64,000 bases of DNA from an uncultured Rhodospirillales bacterium (GTDB taxonomy: Bacteria; Pseudomonadota; Alphaproteobacteria; Acetobacterales; Acetobacteraceae). Under the pieces are notes generated by a model that did no database searches, was not told the DNA's origin, and worked only from the letters and a program-made list of their open reading frames with translations. Numbering within the stretch: position 1 is the stretch's first letter; each line of letters opens with the position of its first letter. Positions 1-6,905 of the stretch are shown here, one piece after another. The translations under genes were made by a program, and so were the position numbers. Location: positions 1 through 64,000 of the forward strand of contig CAILMF010000072.1 in NCBI GenBank assembly GCA_903835235.1, given 5' to 3'.

Positions 1-372
1 GGTCAGCGGCCCGGCCAGCACCCGGGCGCCGGCGCCCAGCGCCTGGCGGGTGGCCAGGGCGGCGCCGGCCGGGGTGCCCGCGGTATCCTGCGGCAGGAAT
101 TCCACCCGCGGGTCGGCCTGGTCGAACAGCGCGAGCTGCGCCGCGTTGAACATGGCGTTGCCCAGGGAGCGGTTGGCGCCGGAGAGCGGCAGCAGCAGGC
201 CGACCCGGGTGCGGGTGATCTGCGGCAGCGGCGGCGCGGCCTGCACCTGGGGGGAGCCGCCGAAACTGGGGCGCTGGGGTTGCCCGCCGCAGCCGATCAG
301 CGGCAAGAGCAGCAGCAGCGCCGCAATGAGCCTACCCTTGGCGGGGCGAACAGGACTGGATGCAAGTGGCAA
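1..372 (-). CDS. Penicillin-binding protein activator (LpoA-like lipoprotein), partial
   Basis: This is the N-terminal 124 residues of a lipoprotein cut by the left window edge. A hydrophobic segment ends in the lipobox LPLIGC (about residues 26-31). After a proline-rich linker comes TRTRVGLLLPLSGANRSLG, the start of a type 1 periplasmic-binding-protein fold, as in LpoA/YraM-type activators of class A penicillin-binding proteins. The reading frame stays open to base 1. I chose TTG at 372 because GGGAGG sits five bases upstream; no ATG precedes the signal segment in frame. The 5' end overlaps the divergent rsmI start by 13 bases. Proximity of this family to rsmI is common in Proteobacteria. 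It would act at the outer-membrane face of the periplasm. Confidence 0.7.
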   Translation of the reverse strand, partial: MPLASSPVRPAKGRLIAALLLLLPLIGCGGQPQRPSFGGSPQVQAAPPLPQITRTRVGLLLPLSGANRSLGNAMFNAAQLALFDQADPRVEFLPQDTAGTPAGAALATRQALGAGARVLAGPLT

Positions 373-1268
373 GCGAACCTCCCGAACCGAACCGGACCCC
401 GACGGGTACTGCCCCCATTGGGCTTACCCCCGCCGGGTTGACGCTGGTGGCCACGCCGATCGGCAATATGGCGGACCTGTCGCCCCGGGCCCTCGCCAGC
501 TTCCGCGACGCGGATGCGGTGCTGTGCGAGGACACCAGGGTAACCGGCAGCCTGCTCGCCCGGCATGGCGTTTCGGTGACCATGATCCCTTTGCACGAAC
601 ATAATGAGGATGACCAGATTCCGCGTTTGCTGGCGCGGTTACAGGCGGGTGAGCGGCTGGCCCTGGCCAGCGATGCCGGCACCCCCCTGGTCAGCGACCC
701 CGGCTATCGGCTGGTGCGGGCGGCGATTGCCGAGGGGCTGCCGGTTTCCGCCGTGCCGGGACCGAATGCCGCGGTCATGGCGCTGACGCTGTCGGGGCTG
801 CCGCCGCATCCCTTCCTGTTCCACGGGTTCCTGCCGCCCAAGGCGGCGGCGCGGCTGGCGGTGCTGGCGGGGCTGCGGGCGGCGGAACGCGCGGGGCTTT
901 CGGCCACGCTGATCTTCTATGAGGCGCCACACCGGCTAGGGGAAATGCTGGCCGGATTGGCCGAGGGGTTGGGTGGGGCGCGGCCGGCGGCGGTGGCGCG
1001 GGAACTCACAAAACGCTTCGAGGAGGTGCGGCGCGGTAGCCTGGCCGAGCTGGCCGCCTGGTATGCCGAGAACGAGGCGCGCGGCGAGGTGGTGGTGGTG
1101 GTCGGCCCGGCGCCGGAGGAAGCCACCGGGGAAGCCGACCTTGATGCCCAGTTGCAGGCGGCGGTGGCGGCGGGGCTGAGCCTGCGGGATGCCGCGGCAA
1201 CCGTGGCGGAGGCAACGGGGTTGCCACGCAAGCAGGTATATCAGCGGGCCTTGGCGCTGAAGGGCTGA
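360..1268 (+). CDS. rsmI: 16S rRNA (cytidine-1402-2'-O)-methyltransferase RsmI
   Basis: RsmI uses S-adenosylmethionine to 2'-O-methylate C1402 in the decoding centre of 16S rRNA. The 302-residue protein has the tetrapyrrole-methylase fold: LVATPIGNMADLSPRAL at about 29-45, CEDTR at 56-60 and ALASDAGTPLVSDPGYRL at about 101-118, the last being the SAM-binding core of this family. The C-terminal part (about 245-302) ends in a helix-turn-helix-like segment typical of RsmI (LPRKQVYQRAL). ATG 360 is preceded by AGGA at a short spacing. The start overlaps the divergent lipoprotein gene, so the two must share a very compact control region. Length is close to the family norm (about 280-290). Confidence 0.93.
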   Translation: MQVASEPPEPNRTPTGTAPIGLTPAGLTLVATPIGNMADLSPRALASFRDADAVLCEDTRVTGSLLARHGVSVTMIPLHEHNEDDQIPRLLARLQAGERLALASDAGTPLVSDPGYRLVRAAIAEGLPVSAVPGPNAAVMALTLSGLPPHPFLFHGFLPPKAAARLAVLAGLRAAERAGLSATLIFYEAPHRLGEMLAGLAEGLGGARPAAVARELTKRFEEVRRGSLAELAAWYAENEARGEVVVVVGPAPEEATGEADLDAQLQAAVAAGLSLRDAAATVAEATGLPRKQVYQRALALKG

Positions 1269-1855
1269 TGGCTGGGCTGGCCGTCCAGGGGGCCGCCCAG
1301 GGGTCCGGCCAAGGGTCCGCCGAGCAGCCGCGCCACATGCGTCACCTTGCGGCGGCCATGGGTGCGGGCGCCCAGCAGCGCGCGGGAATGGCGGTTGTCG
1401 TGCACCGTGGCCAGGCCGAAGCCCTCATGGTGCAGCAATAGAAAATGGTCGGTGACGCGGAGCAGGTACCAGCCGGGCGCCAGCTTGCCGCGGACGAAGC
1501 GCAGCAGGCTCTGGCGCGGCAGGTCGGGCGCGGGGTCCAGCACCTCGTGCTCCACGCCGGCATGGCGCAGCGCCGCCAGCAGGTCGCGCCAATAGGCCGT
1601 GACAATCGGCCCTTGCCCGGGGTACCACCCCGGCGCGCTGCACCGCAGCAATTCGCTGGCCTCGTGGTAGCCGCGGCCGGTGGCAAGGGCGACGGCGGCG
1701 GGGCCGCACCAGGGGGTCCGGCCGCCATTCTCCGCGGTCAGCGCCAGGTGGCCGCGCGGTTCGGCGGCGCGGGCGCGGCGCGGCAGCGTGGGTTCGGCGT
1801 AGGCGCAGCAAGGGCTCAGGCCCGGCGCGGGCACCGGCAGGGACATATCGGGCAT
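1241..1855 (-). CDS. C39/papain-like protein of unknown substrate
   Basis: The 204-residue product looks like a small papain-fold (C39-like) protein. RTPWCGPAAVALATGRGYHEA gives a Cys followed by a small-residue helix, the usual nucleophile context. Further on, RVTDHFLLLHHEGFGLATVHDN supplies a His and an Asp/Asn in the order expected for the other catalytic residues. There is no clear signal peptide and no ABC-exporter domain. I chose ATG 1855 because the upstream TTG at 1903 lies inside a good promoter -10 element. The gene overlaps the end of rsmI tail-to-tail by 28 bases. Function is unknown; peptidase, transglutaminase-like or inactive roles are all possible. The family call rests on motif spacing only. 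Confidence 0.55.
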   Translation of the reverse strand: MPDMSLPVPAPGLSPCCAYAEPTLPRRARAAEPRGHLALTAENGGRTPWCGPAAVALATGRGYHEASELLRCSAPGWYPGQGPIVTAYWRDLLAALRHAGVEHEVLDPAPDLPRQSLLRFVRGKLAPGWYLLRVTDHFLLLHHEGFGLATVHDNRHSRALLGARTHGRRKVTHVARLLGGPLAGPLGGPLDGQPSHQPFSAKAR

Positions 1856-1901
1856 GATCTGCGGTTCCACCGGCAGGAGGGGGCGAGCCGGCCGTGATCG
1901 C

Positions 1902-1930
1902 AATATCGTGAATTAGAATATTGTAGTCAA
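1902..1930 (-). promoter_or_regulatory. Candidate sigma-70 promoter for the C39-like gene
   Basis: Reading the minus strand, TTGACT (1930-1925), a 17-base spacer and GATATT (1907-1902) form a near-consensus housekeeping promoter in an AT-rich island. Predicted transcription would start near 1895, leaving a leader of about 40 bases to ATG 1855. Confidence 0.5.
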
Positions 1931-1991
1931 TCTTCAAATAGCGAAGATGTGAGGGAACCCGGCCGTGGTGGCGCCGCTGCCACAGCCTGGT

Positions 1992-2606
1992 TCAGCCCAG
2001 CAGCACCCCATGCTGGCGCAGGAATGCCAGCAGCGGCAGCAGCGGCAGGCCGAGGATGGCGCTGTGCTCGCCCTGTACTTGGCTGAACAGCTGCACCCCC
2101 GGCCCTTCCAGCCGATAGGCACCGACCGAGCCCAGCACCGCCTCGCCTTCCAGCGCCAGGTAGGCGGCGATGAAGCTTTCCGTGAGGGGGCGCATGGTCA
2201 GCTGGGGGCGTTCCAGGTGCTGCCAGACCTGGCGGCCGCCGCGCCAGGCGACGGTGGCGGTTTCCAGCACGTGTGGCCGGCCGGACAGGGCGCGGAGATG
2301 GTCCGCAGCGCCGGCCAAGCCTTCCGGCTTGTCGAACCAGACACCGTCGCAGACCAACAGCTGGTCGCAGCCGATCACCAGCGCCTCCGGGTCGCGCCGG
2401 GCGATGCGTTCCGCCTTGGCCGCGGCCAGCAGCAGGGCGGCCTCGCCGGCCGGCAACCCCTCGGTCTGGGCGGCCAGCTTGATCTCGGCCTCGTCCACCG
2501 CGGCGGGCCGGGCCTCGAAGGCCATACCGGCGCCGGTCAGCAAAGCGCGGCGGCTGGCCGAGGCCGAGGCCAGCACCAACCGCGGCTCGGCCGACTGCAA
2601 GGTCAT
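1992..2606 (-). CDS. maf: Maf-family nucleotide pyrophosphatase
   Basis: Maf/Ham1-type pyrophosphatases hydrolyse non-canonical or modified nucleoside triphosphates to the monophosphate. The 204-residue protein starts with [18 protein letters not shown] (about 10-27), the phosphate-binding loop, followed by RPAAVDE and the central VIGCDQLLV motif, where the usual GADT/GCDQ Asp contacts the metal. The C-terminal [22 protein letters not shown] stretch matches Maf proteins. ATG 2606 overlaps the stop of ppsR in an ATGA junction, so translation is probably coupled. A larger reading frame extends upstream to 2768 but lies inside ppsR and is not needed. ppsR-maf adjacency beside the origin is typical of alphaproteobacteria. 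Confidence 0.88.
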   Translation of the reverse strand: MTLQSAEPRLVLASASASRRALLTGAGMAFEARPAAVDEAEIKLAAQTEGLPAGEAALLLAAAKAERIARRDPEALVIGCDQLLVCDGVWFDKPEGLAGAADHLRALSGRPHVLETATVAWRGGRQVWQHLERPQLTMRPLTESFIAAYLALEGEAVLGSVGAYRLEGPGVQLFSQVQGEHSAILGLPLLPLLAFLRQHGVLLG

Positions 2607-3493
2607 GGCGTGCTGCCCAGCACGCGGGCGGCGGGGTCCAGCGCGTTCTGCGCCGGGGTGGCGCCACGGCGGACATGCCAGGCTTCCATCAGTTGCAGTA
2701 CCGTCGCCGCGGTTTCCTCGATGCTGCGGCGGGTCACGTCGATCACCGGCCAGCCATGCTGGTTGCACAACCGCCGGGCCTGCAGGATTTCCGCCTTCAC
2801 CGCCTCGGGGTCGATGTATTCCGTGGTGTCGTGCTTGACGCCATGGGCGCCGATCAGGCGCAGCCGGTGCCGGCGGATTTCTATCAGGGCATGCGCCTCG
2901 ATGGTCAGGCCGACCACGGGAACGGTGCGCTCGGCCAGCTCCGGCGGCAGCTCGGCCCCGGGGACGATGGGCACATTGGCCGCCTTGATGCCGCGATTGG
3001 CCAGGTAGAAGCAGGTGGGCGTCTTGGAGGAGCGGGAGACGCCGACCAGGCAGACATCGGCCTGGGCGATGCCGGCGACGCCCTGGCCGTCATCATGCGC
3101 CAGCACGTAGTGCATGGCGTCGATCCGGCGAAAATAATCGGCATCCATGACGTGCTGGGCCGCGCGCTTTTCCTTGGCGCGGGCACCGAGCTGGCTCTGC
3201 AGCAGCTCCATCACCTGGTCCAGCACGGAAAGGCAGGGCACGCCGAGCCGGCCGCAATTTTCTTCGAGTGCATGGCGCAGGCTGCGGTCGACCAGGGTAA
3301 AGAGGACGGGGCCGGGTTCGTGCTCCAGCCCCTCCAGCACCCGGTCCAATTGCAGGCGGGAGCGGATCAGGCTCCAGCGGTGATGGATCACATGGGTGCC
3401 CTCAAACCGGGCCAGGGTGGCGCGGGCGATCGAGTTCAGCGTCTCCCCGGTGCTGTCGGAAACCAGGTGCAGGTTGATCTGGCGGCTGTTCAT
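2603..3493 (-). CDS. ppsR: PEP synthase regulatory protein / kinase-pyrophosphorylase (DUF299)
   Basis: DUF299 proteins reversibly phosphorylate a threonine of phosphoenolpyruvate synthase or pyruvate phosphate dikinase, using ADP as donor. The 296-residue product begins [20 protein letters not shown], the family N-terminus, and contains the nucleotide loop [18 protein letters not shown] at about 150-167. It ends with the conserved [15 protein letters not shown] region. I chose ATG 3493 because the family starts just before the LVSDSTGET motif; an in-frame ATG at 3541 would add 16 atypical residues and reach into the origin-like region. It is co-transcribed with maf downstream through an ATGA overlap. 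A DUF299 gene opposite hemE marks the replication-origin region in several alphaproteobacteria. Confidence 0.9.
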   Translation of the reverse strand: MNSRQINLHLVSDSTGETLNSIARATLARFEGTHVIHHRWSLIRSRLQLDRVLEGLEHEPGPVLFTLVDRSLRHALEENCGRLGVPCLSVLDQVMELLQSQLGARAKEKRAAQHVMDADYFRRIDAMHYVLAHDDGQGVAGIAQADVCLVGVSRSSKTPTCFYLANRGIKAANVPIVPGAELPPELAERTVPVVGLTIEAHALIEIRRHRLRLIGAHGVKHDTTEYIDPEAVKAEILQARRLCNQHGWPVIDVTRRSIEETAATVLQLMEAWHVRRGATPAQNALDPAARVLGSTP

Positions 3494-3804
3494 GGCGGGC
3501 ACCCCAAGGGCGGGAGAGGGCTGTGGATTGCTGGGGAGCATGGGGAAAACTTGGCCGCGCCGCCAGCACCCGGGGAGTCATGGGGGCGACGGGCACTTTT
3601 TCGCCGGGACGGTATGGATCACGCCGCCCGGCGCCGTGAGATGGGTGCAACTGGAAGCGGGGCGCGATTCCAGCGGCTTGGCGGGCGAAGCTGCTGTGGA
3701 CATCCGCGGGGATGGAATCAGCTGACGATGCCTCCCCGTTATCCACAGGCACCTACTACAGCTACACCCTATCAGATTCTTTGTTTTCTTGTGAAAAGAG
3801 GGGC
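3494..3804. other. Putative chromosomal replication origin (oriC)
   Basis: This 311-base gap lies between divergent ppsR and hemE. It contains one perfect DnaA box (3739-3747) and three 7-of-9 matches: TGTGGATTG (3522-3530), TATGGATCA (3613-3621) and TGTGGACAT (3695-3703). Four GANTC sites, the target of the CcrM methylase that marks alphaproteobacterial origins, lie at 3575, 3666, 3715 and 3775. The segment 3765-3800, just before hemE, is markedly AT-rich and could be the unwinding element. In Caulobacter crescentus the origin lies next to hemE. The remaining sequence shows no gene. It must also hold the hemE and ppsR promoters, which I could not fix with confidence. Confidence 0.72.
3739..3747 (+). 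promoter_or_regulatory. Perfect DnaA box
   Basis: TTATCCACA matches the high-affinity DnaA box exactly. It lies 57 bases before the hemE start codon, next to the AT-rich stretch, so DnaA could act here both in replication initiation and on hemE transcription. Confidence 0.8.
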
Positions 3805-4854
3805 ATGGACGCTGTGAACTCGCCGAAACCCCTGCTGCGCGCCTTGGCCGGTGAAGCCGTGTGGCCGCCGCCGATCTGGCTGATGCGCCAGGCCGGGCGC
3901 TACCTGCCGGAATACCGCGAGATCCGGGCCCAGGCTGGCGATTTCATCAGCCTGTGCACCAACCCGGAACTGGCCGCCGAGGTGACGCTGCAGCCGATCC
4001 GCCGCTATGGGCTGGATGCGGCGATATTGTTCTCGGACATTCTGATGGTGCCCTGGGGGCTGGGCCAGGCCTTGCGCTTCGCCCAGGGGGAAGGCCCGCT
4101 GCTGGAGCCGATCCGCGACCAGGCCGGGCTGGACAAGCTGGACCTGGCGGGGCTGGGGCAGCGCGTGGCGCCGATCATGGCGACCGTTGGCCTGGTGCGG
4201 GAGGCGCTGGACCAGCACGCGCCGCGCGTCGGGCTGATCGGTTTCGCCGGCAGCCCCTTCACGGTGGCCTGCTACATGGTGGAAGGCCATGGCTCCAAGG
4301 ATTTTGCCACGACGCGCGGGCTGGCCTTCAGCGACCCCGCCTTCTTCGGGCGCCTCATCCGCATTTTGACCGAGGCGACGACGGAATACCTGTGCGCCCA
4401 GGTGGAAGCCGGGGCCGAGGTGATCATGCTGTTCGATAGCTGGGCTGGCATGCTCTCCCCGGCGCAGTTCCGCCGCTGGGTGATCGAGCCAACGGCGATT
4501 TTGGTGCGGGCGCTGCGCAAGCGCTACCCGACGCTGCCGATCATCGGCTTTCCGCGCCTGGCCGGGGCGATGCTGCCGGAGTACGCGACGCGGACGGGCG
4601 TGAATTGCGTGGGCATGGACAGCAGCATGGACCCGCGCTGGGCCGCCGGGGCGGTGCCGGCCGGCGTGACGGTGCAGGGCAACCTGGACCCGCTGGCGCT
4701 GGTTGCCGGCGGGGCGGCGATGGAGGCGGAGGCGCGGTCGATTTTGGCGGCGCTGCGCGGGCGGCCGGCGGTGTTCAACCTGGGGCATGGGATAGTGCCG
4801 CAGACCTCGCCGGAACACGTGGGGGCGTTGGTGAGGTTGGTGCGGGGGGGGTGA
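3805..4854 (+). CDS. hemE: Uroporphyrinogen decarboxylase
   Basis: HemE decarboxylates the four acetate side chains of uroporphyrinogen III to give coproporphyrinogen III in haem synthesis. The 349-residue protein carries both family signatures: PIWLMRQAGRYLPEY at about 23-37, including the substrate-binding Arg, and GFAGSPFTVACYMVEG at about 146-161. FSDILMVPWGLG supplies the catalytic Asp, and the C-terminus has NLGHGIVPQTSPEHV. I chose ATG 3805 because GAGG lies six bases upstream and the length then matches the family; an upstream in-frame ATG at 3712 would run through the DnaA box. hemH and hemJ follow within 7 kb, separated by an RTX gene and a flavoprotein gene. Confidence 0.97.
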   Translation: MDAVNSPKPLLRALAGEAVWPPPIWLMRQAGRYLPEYREIRAQAGDFISLCTNPELAAEVTLQPIRRYGLDAAILFSDILMVPWGLGQALRFAQGEGPLLEPIRDQAGLDKLDLAGLGQRVAPIMATVGLVREALDQHAPRVGLIGFAGSPFTVACYMVEGHGSKDFATTRGLAFSDPAFFGRLIRILTEATTEYLCAQVEAGAEVIMLFDSWAGMLSPAQFRRWVIEPTAILVRALRKRYPTLPIIGFPRLAGAMLPEYATRTGVNCVGMDSSMDPRWAAGAVPAGVTVQGNLDPLALVAGGAAMEAEARSILAALRGRPAVFNLGHGIVPQTSPEHVGALVRLVRGG

Positions 4855-4865
4855 AGGAGTGTAGG

Positions 4866-4884
4866 CCAGGGGCGCTGCCCCTGG
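4866..4884 (+). terminator. Hairpin after hemE
   Basis: CCAGGGGC-GCT-GCCCCTGG is a perfect 8-bp stem with a 3-base loop, 12 bases after the hemE stop. There is no T tract. A close relative (CCAGGGGGC-TGC-GCCCCCTGG) follows hemJ at 11,691, so this looks like a recurring 3'-end palindrome of this genome. Confidence 0.5.
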
Positions 4885-5396
4885 ACCCCTCCAGCGGATT
4901 GTTTCAATGTTGAGCGGGCCAGAGACCGGCGCAATCGGTCCTCTGACTGCTCGGTTGTCGGCATCCCGGGACGGCAAGCGGAGCGCACCCTTGCTTACCT
5001 AGGCCGATCTCGTCTTCGGTAACGCTTAGCGACCTACACGCGCCGGTGCATGCGCCGGTGTGCACGTTGCTGCGCAGGAACCGACCTGCTAGATTCCATT
5101 CGAACAGCGCCCCTGCCAGCACAAGATCGTTGCGAACGAGCGGGTGGCGAGGCTCGTGTCGATGCCGAGTGTCCTAGGGCCTCGCCCAGCCACCACAAAA
5201 GTTCCGTATGCCCGCCGGAGGCCCTTCAGGGCCACCGCTCTCCTTGACTCTCTTAAACATACGGTAATATTTTTGTTGGGTCCTGCTGGTTAGCTTATCG
5301 GGCGCTTTGTGGCTGACGCGGTTCGTGAACGTGCCGCCTCGGGCCTTAACGGCCAAAGCCTCTCGCGCTACCATTATACATGCCGGGAGCAGAACG
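4885..5396. other. Gene-poor gap between hemE and the RTX gene
   Basis: I see no convincing gene in these 512 bases. Short open frames here lack a ribosome site and family features. GC content falls towards the right end, where a promoter candidate precedes the RTX gene. The GGCCCT-TC-AGGGCC palindrome near 5222 is the only other structure noted. The gap may be the left edge of an insertion that split hemE from hemH. Confidence 0.5.
5244..5270 (+). promoter_or_regulatory. Candidate promoter for the RTX gene
   Basis: TTGACT (5244-5249) and TAATAT (5265-5270) are separated by 15 bases, shorter than ideal. They lie in the AT-rich stretch about 130 bases before the RTX start codon. Confidence 0.35.
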
Positions 5397-6836
5397 ATGA
5401 CGACAGTTTCCACCCTGATCGGCACCAGTGGCAGCGATACCATCCACACGACCGACGGAGACGACTTGGTCTTTGGTCAGGCAGGCAACGACCAGATCAC
5501 GACCAGTCTTGGTGCTGACACGGTGGACGGCGGAGACGGCATCGACAGTTGGAGCTTCGACTACTCGACCGCTACCTCTCCGATGACATTGAGGCTGTCC
5601 TGGCAAAACTCTTTCTACGTACCCGGCAAAGCAGAGGTACATAACGTCGAAATGATTGTGGGCACACTTCCGGCGAGATCATTGGCCTATCTTGGACTAC
5701 TGCCAGTCTACGCGCCGTGGGGGCCGTCCTCAATCGCCTTTGCTGGCGCAGGCGGCGCACTGATACTTTATTTGTCTCCCGCGACGGCCTCTGTATTTAT
5801 AGGTGGGAGTGTATATGGCTTTAACTATGTGGGTGACGGCAGCACCTTTTATCTTAGTGCGAGTAATGTATCTAACCTAGGGGTACGGACAGGCTACGGC
5901 GATGATACCATCTACGGGACAGATGGAAGAGATGATGTCACAGGTTCTAGAGGTAACGACTCGATCTTTAGCGGTGCGGGCGCTGACATGCTTCGCGGCC
6001 AAGCTGGTGCCGACCAAATCGCCGGCGGCGCTGGCAATGACTTTTTGATCGGGGGCACCGGCGCCGACACCATGACGGGCGGCACCGGCAACGATACTTA
6101 CGAGGTCGACAACATCGGTGACGTAGTGATTGAACTACCTGATGAAGGCGTGGACTCGGTCCGGGCCAGCATAAGCTACGTGCTTGGTGCTCATGTCGAG
6201 AATCTGGCACTGGCTGGTACACGTGCGCTCAACGGCACCGGCAATTCGCTCGACAACGTTCTGCACGGCAACGTCAACGCCAACCGACTCTTCGGCGACG
6301 ACGGCAACGACACCATCAGCGGCGGCGACGGCAACGACACCATCAGCGGCGGCGACGGCAACGACACCATCAGCGGCGGCGACGGCAACGACACCATTCG
6401 CGGCGACGACGGCAACGACACCATTCGCGGCGACGACGGCAACGACACCATCTCGGGCGGCGACGGCAACGACACGCTTCGGGGTGGGCTAGGCGAGGAT
6501 TTCATGATCGGCGGTCCCGGTTCGGATGTGTTCCGCTATGCCTTGGCACGGGAGGGTGACGACCGCATCACCGGATTCACCCCTGGGGAAGATTGGCTGG
6601 AGTTCAGCGGATCGGGGTTTGGTGGTGGACTCTCCACCATCAGGAAGGGTCTGCCTCTGGATGACTACTTCGTGAAGGGGAGCAGTGCTCCTCTCGCTCA
6701 CGGCCAATTCCTGTATGCCTCGACGGGTAGCCTTTACTGGGACGTGGACGGAACGGGTCCCTCCGCGCAGGTGCTGATTGCGACCTTCACGGGCAAACCC
6801 AGTCTGAACGCCAGCGACCTGCATATCATCGCGTAA
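5397..6836 (+). CDS. RTX calcium-binding repeat protein, probably type I secreted
   Basis: The 479-residue protein has hemolysin-type nonapeptide repeats (GGxGxDxux) and no signal peptide, as expected for type I secretion. Repeats occur at the N-terminus (SGSDTIHTTDGDDLVFGQAGNDQ), in the middle (GYGDDTIYGTDGRDDV to GGTGNDTYEV) and in a dense run GGDGNDTISGGDGNDTISG at about 300-365. The central part and a spacer near 60-170 have no recognised domain. The C-terminal 110 residues are acidic and hydrophobic (GEDWLEFSG, LYWDVDGTG), like RTX secretion signals. ATG 5397 follows GGGAG. No ABC exporter or membrane-fusion gene is adjacent, so secretion would depend on one elsewhere. GC is visibly lower than in neighbouring genes, suggesting transfer. 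Substrate or target is unknown. Confidence 0.85.
   Translation: MTTVSTLIGTSGSDTIHTTDGDDLVFGQAGNDQITTSLGADTVDGGDGIDSWSFDYSTATSPMTLRLSWQNSFYVPGKAEVHNVEMIVGTLPARSLAYLGLLPVYAPWGPSSIAFAGAGGALILYLSPATASVFIGGSVYGFNYVGDGSTFYLSASNVSNLGVRTGYGDDTIYGTDGRDDVTGSRGNDSIFSGAGADMLRGQAGADQIAGGAGNDFLIGGTGADTMTGGTGNDTYEVDNIGDVVIELPDEGVDSVRASISYVLGAHVENLALAGTRALNGTGNSLDNVLHGNVNANRLFGDDGNDTISGGDGNDTISGGDGNDTISGGDGNDTIRGDDGNDTIRGDDGNDTISGGDGNDTLRGGLGEDFMIGGPGSDVFRYALAREGDDRITGFTPGEDWLEFSGSGFGGGLSTIRKGLPLDDYFVKGSSAPLAHGQFLYASTGSLYWDVDGTGPSAQVLIATFTGKPSLNASDLHIIA
6294..6482 (+). repeat. Seven tandem 27-base units inside the RTX gene
   Basis: Seven consecutive 27-base units, each coding for GG/GD-DGNDTI-x-G (three Ca-binding nonapeptide halves), are almost identical at DNA level. 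Near identity at synonymous positions suggests recent expansion by slippage or recombination. Copy number probably varies among strains. Confidence 0.9.
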
Positions 6837-6847
6837 GCTGAGCAGAC

Positions 6848-6867
6848 CTGGGGCCTCTCGGCCCCAG
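6848..6867 (+). terminator. Hairpin after the RTX gene
   Basis: CTGGGGCC-TCTC-GGCCCCAG forms an 8-bp stem with a 4-base loop 11 bases after the RTX stop. There is no T tract. Confidence 0.5.
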
Positions 6868-6876
6868 CGGGAGGGT

Positions 6877-6900
6877 GCAGGGAGGGCTGGCCCTCCCTGC
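6877..6900. terminator. Second hairpin between the convergent genes
   Basis: GCAGGGAGGG-CTGG-CCCTCCCTGC is a perfect 10-bp stem. It sits six bases from the stop of the convergent minus-strand gene and probably serves both directions. Confidence 0.5.
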
Positions 6901-6905
6901 CGGTG

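Noticed and set aside
5050-5247. Plus-strand frame of 65 codons between hemE and the RTX gene
   Set aside because: No ribosome site, no conserved motif, and it ends inside the promoter region of the RTX gene.
6294-6482. CRISPR or minisatellite separate from a gene
   Set aside because: Units are in frame and code for calcium-binding nonapeptides of the RTX protein.
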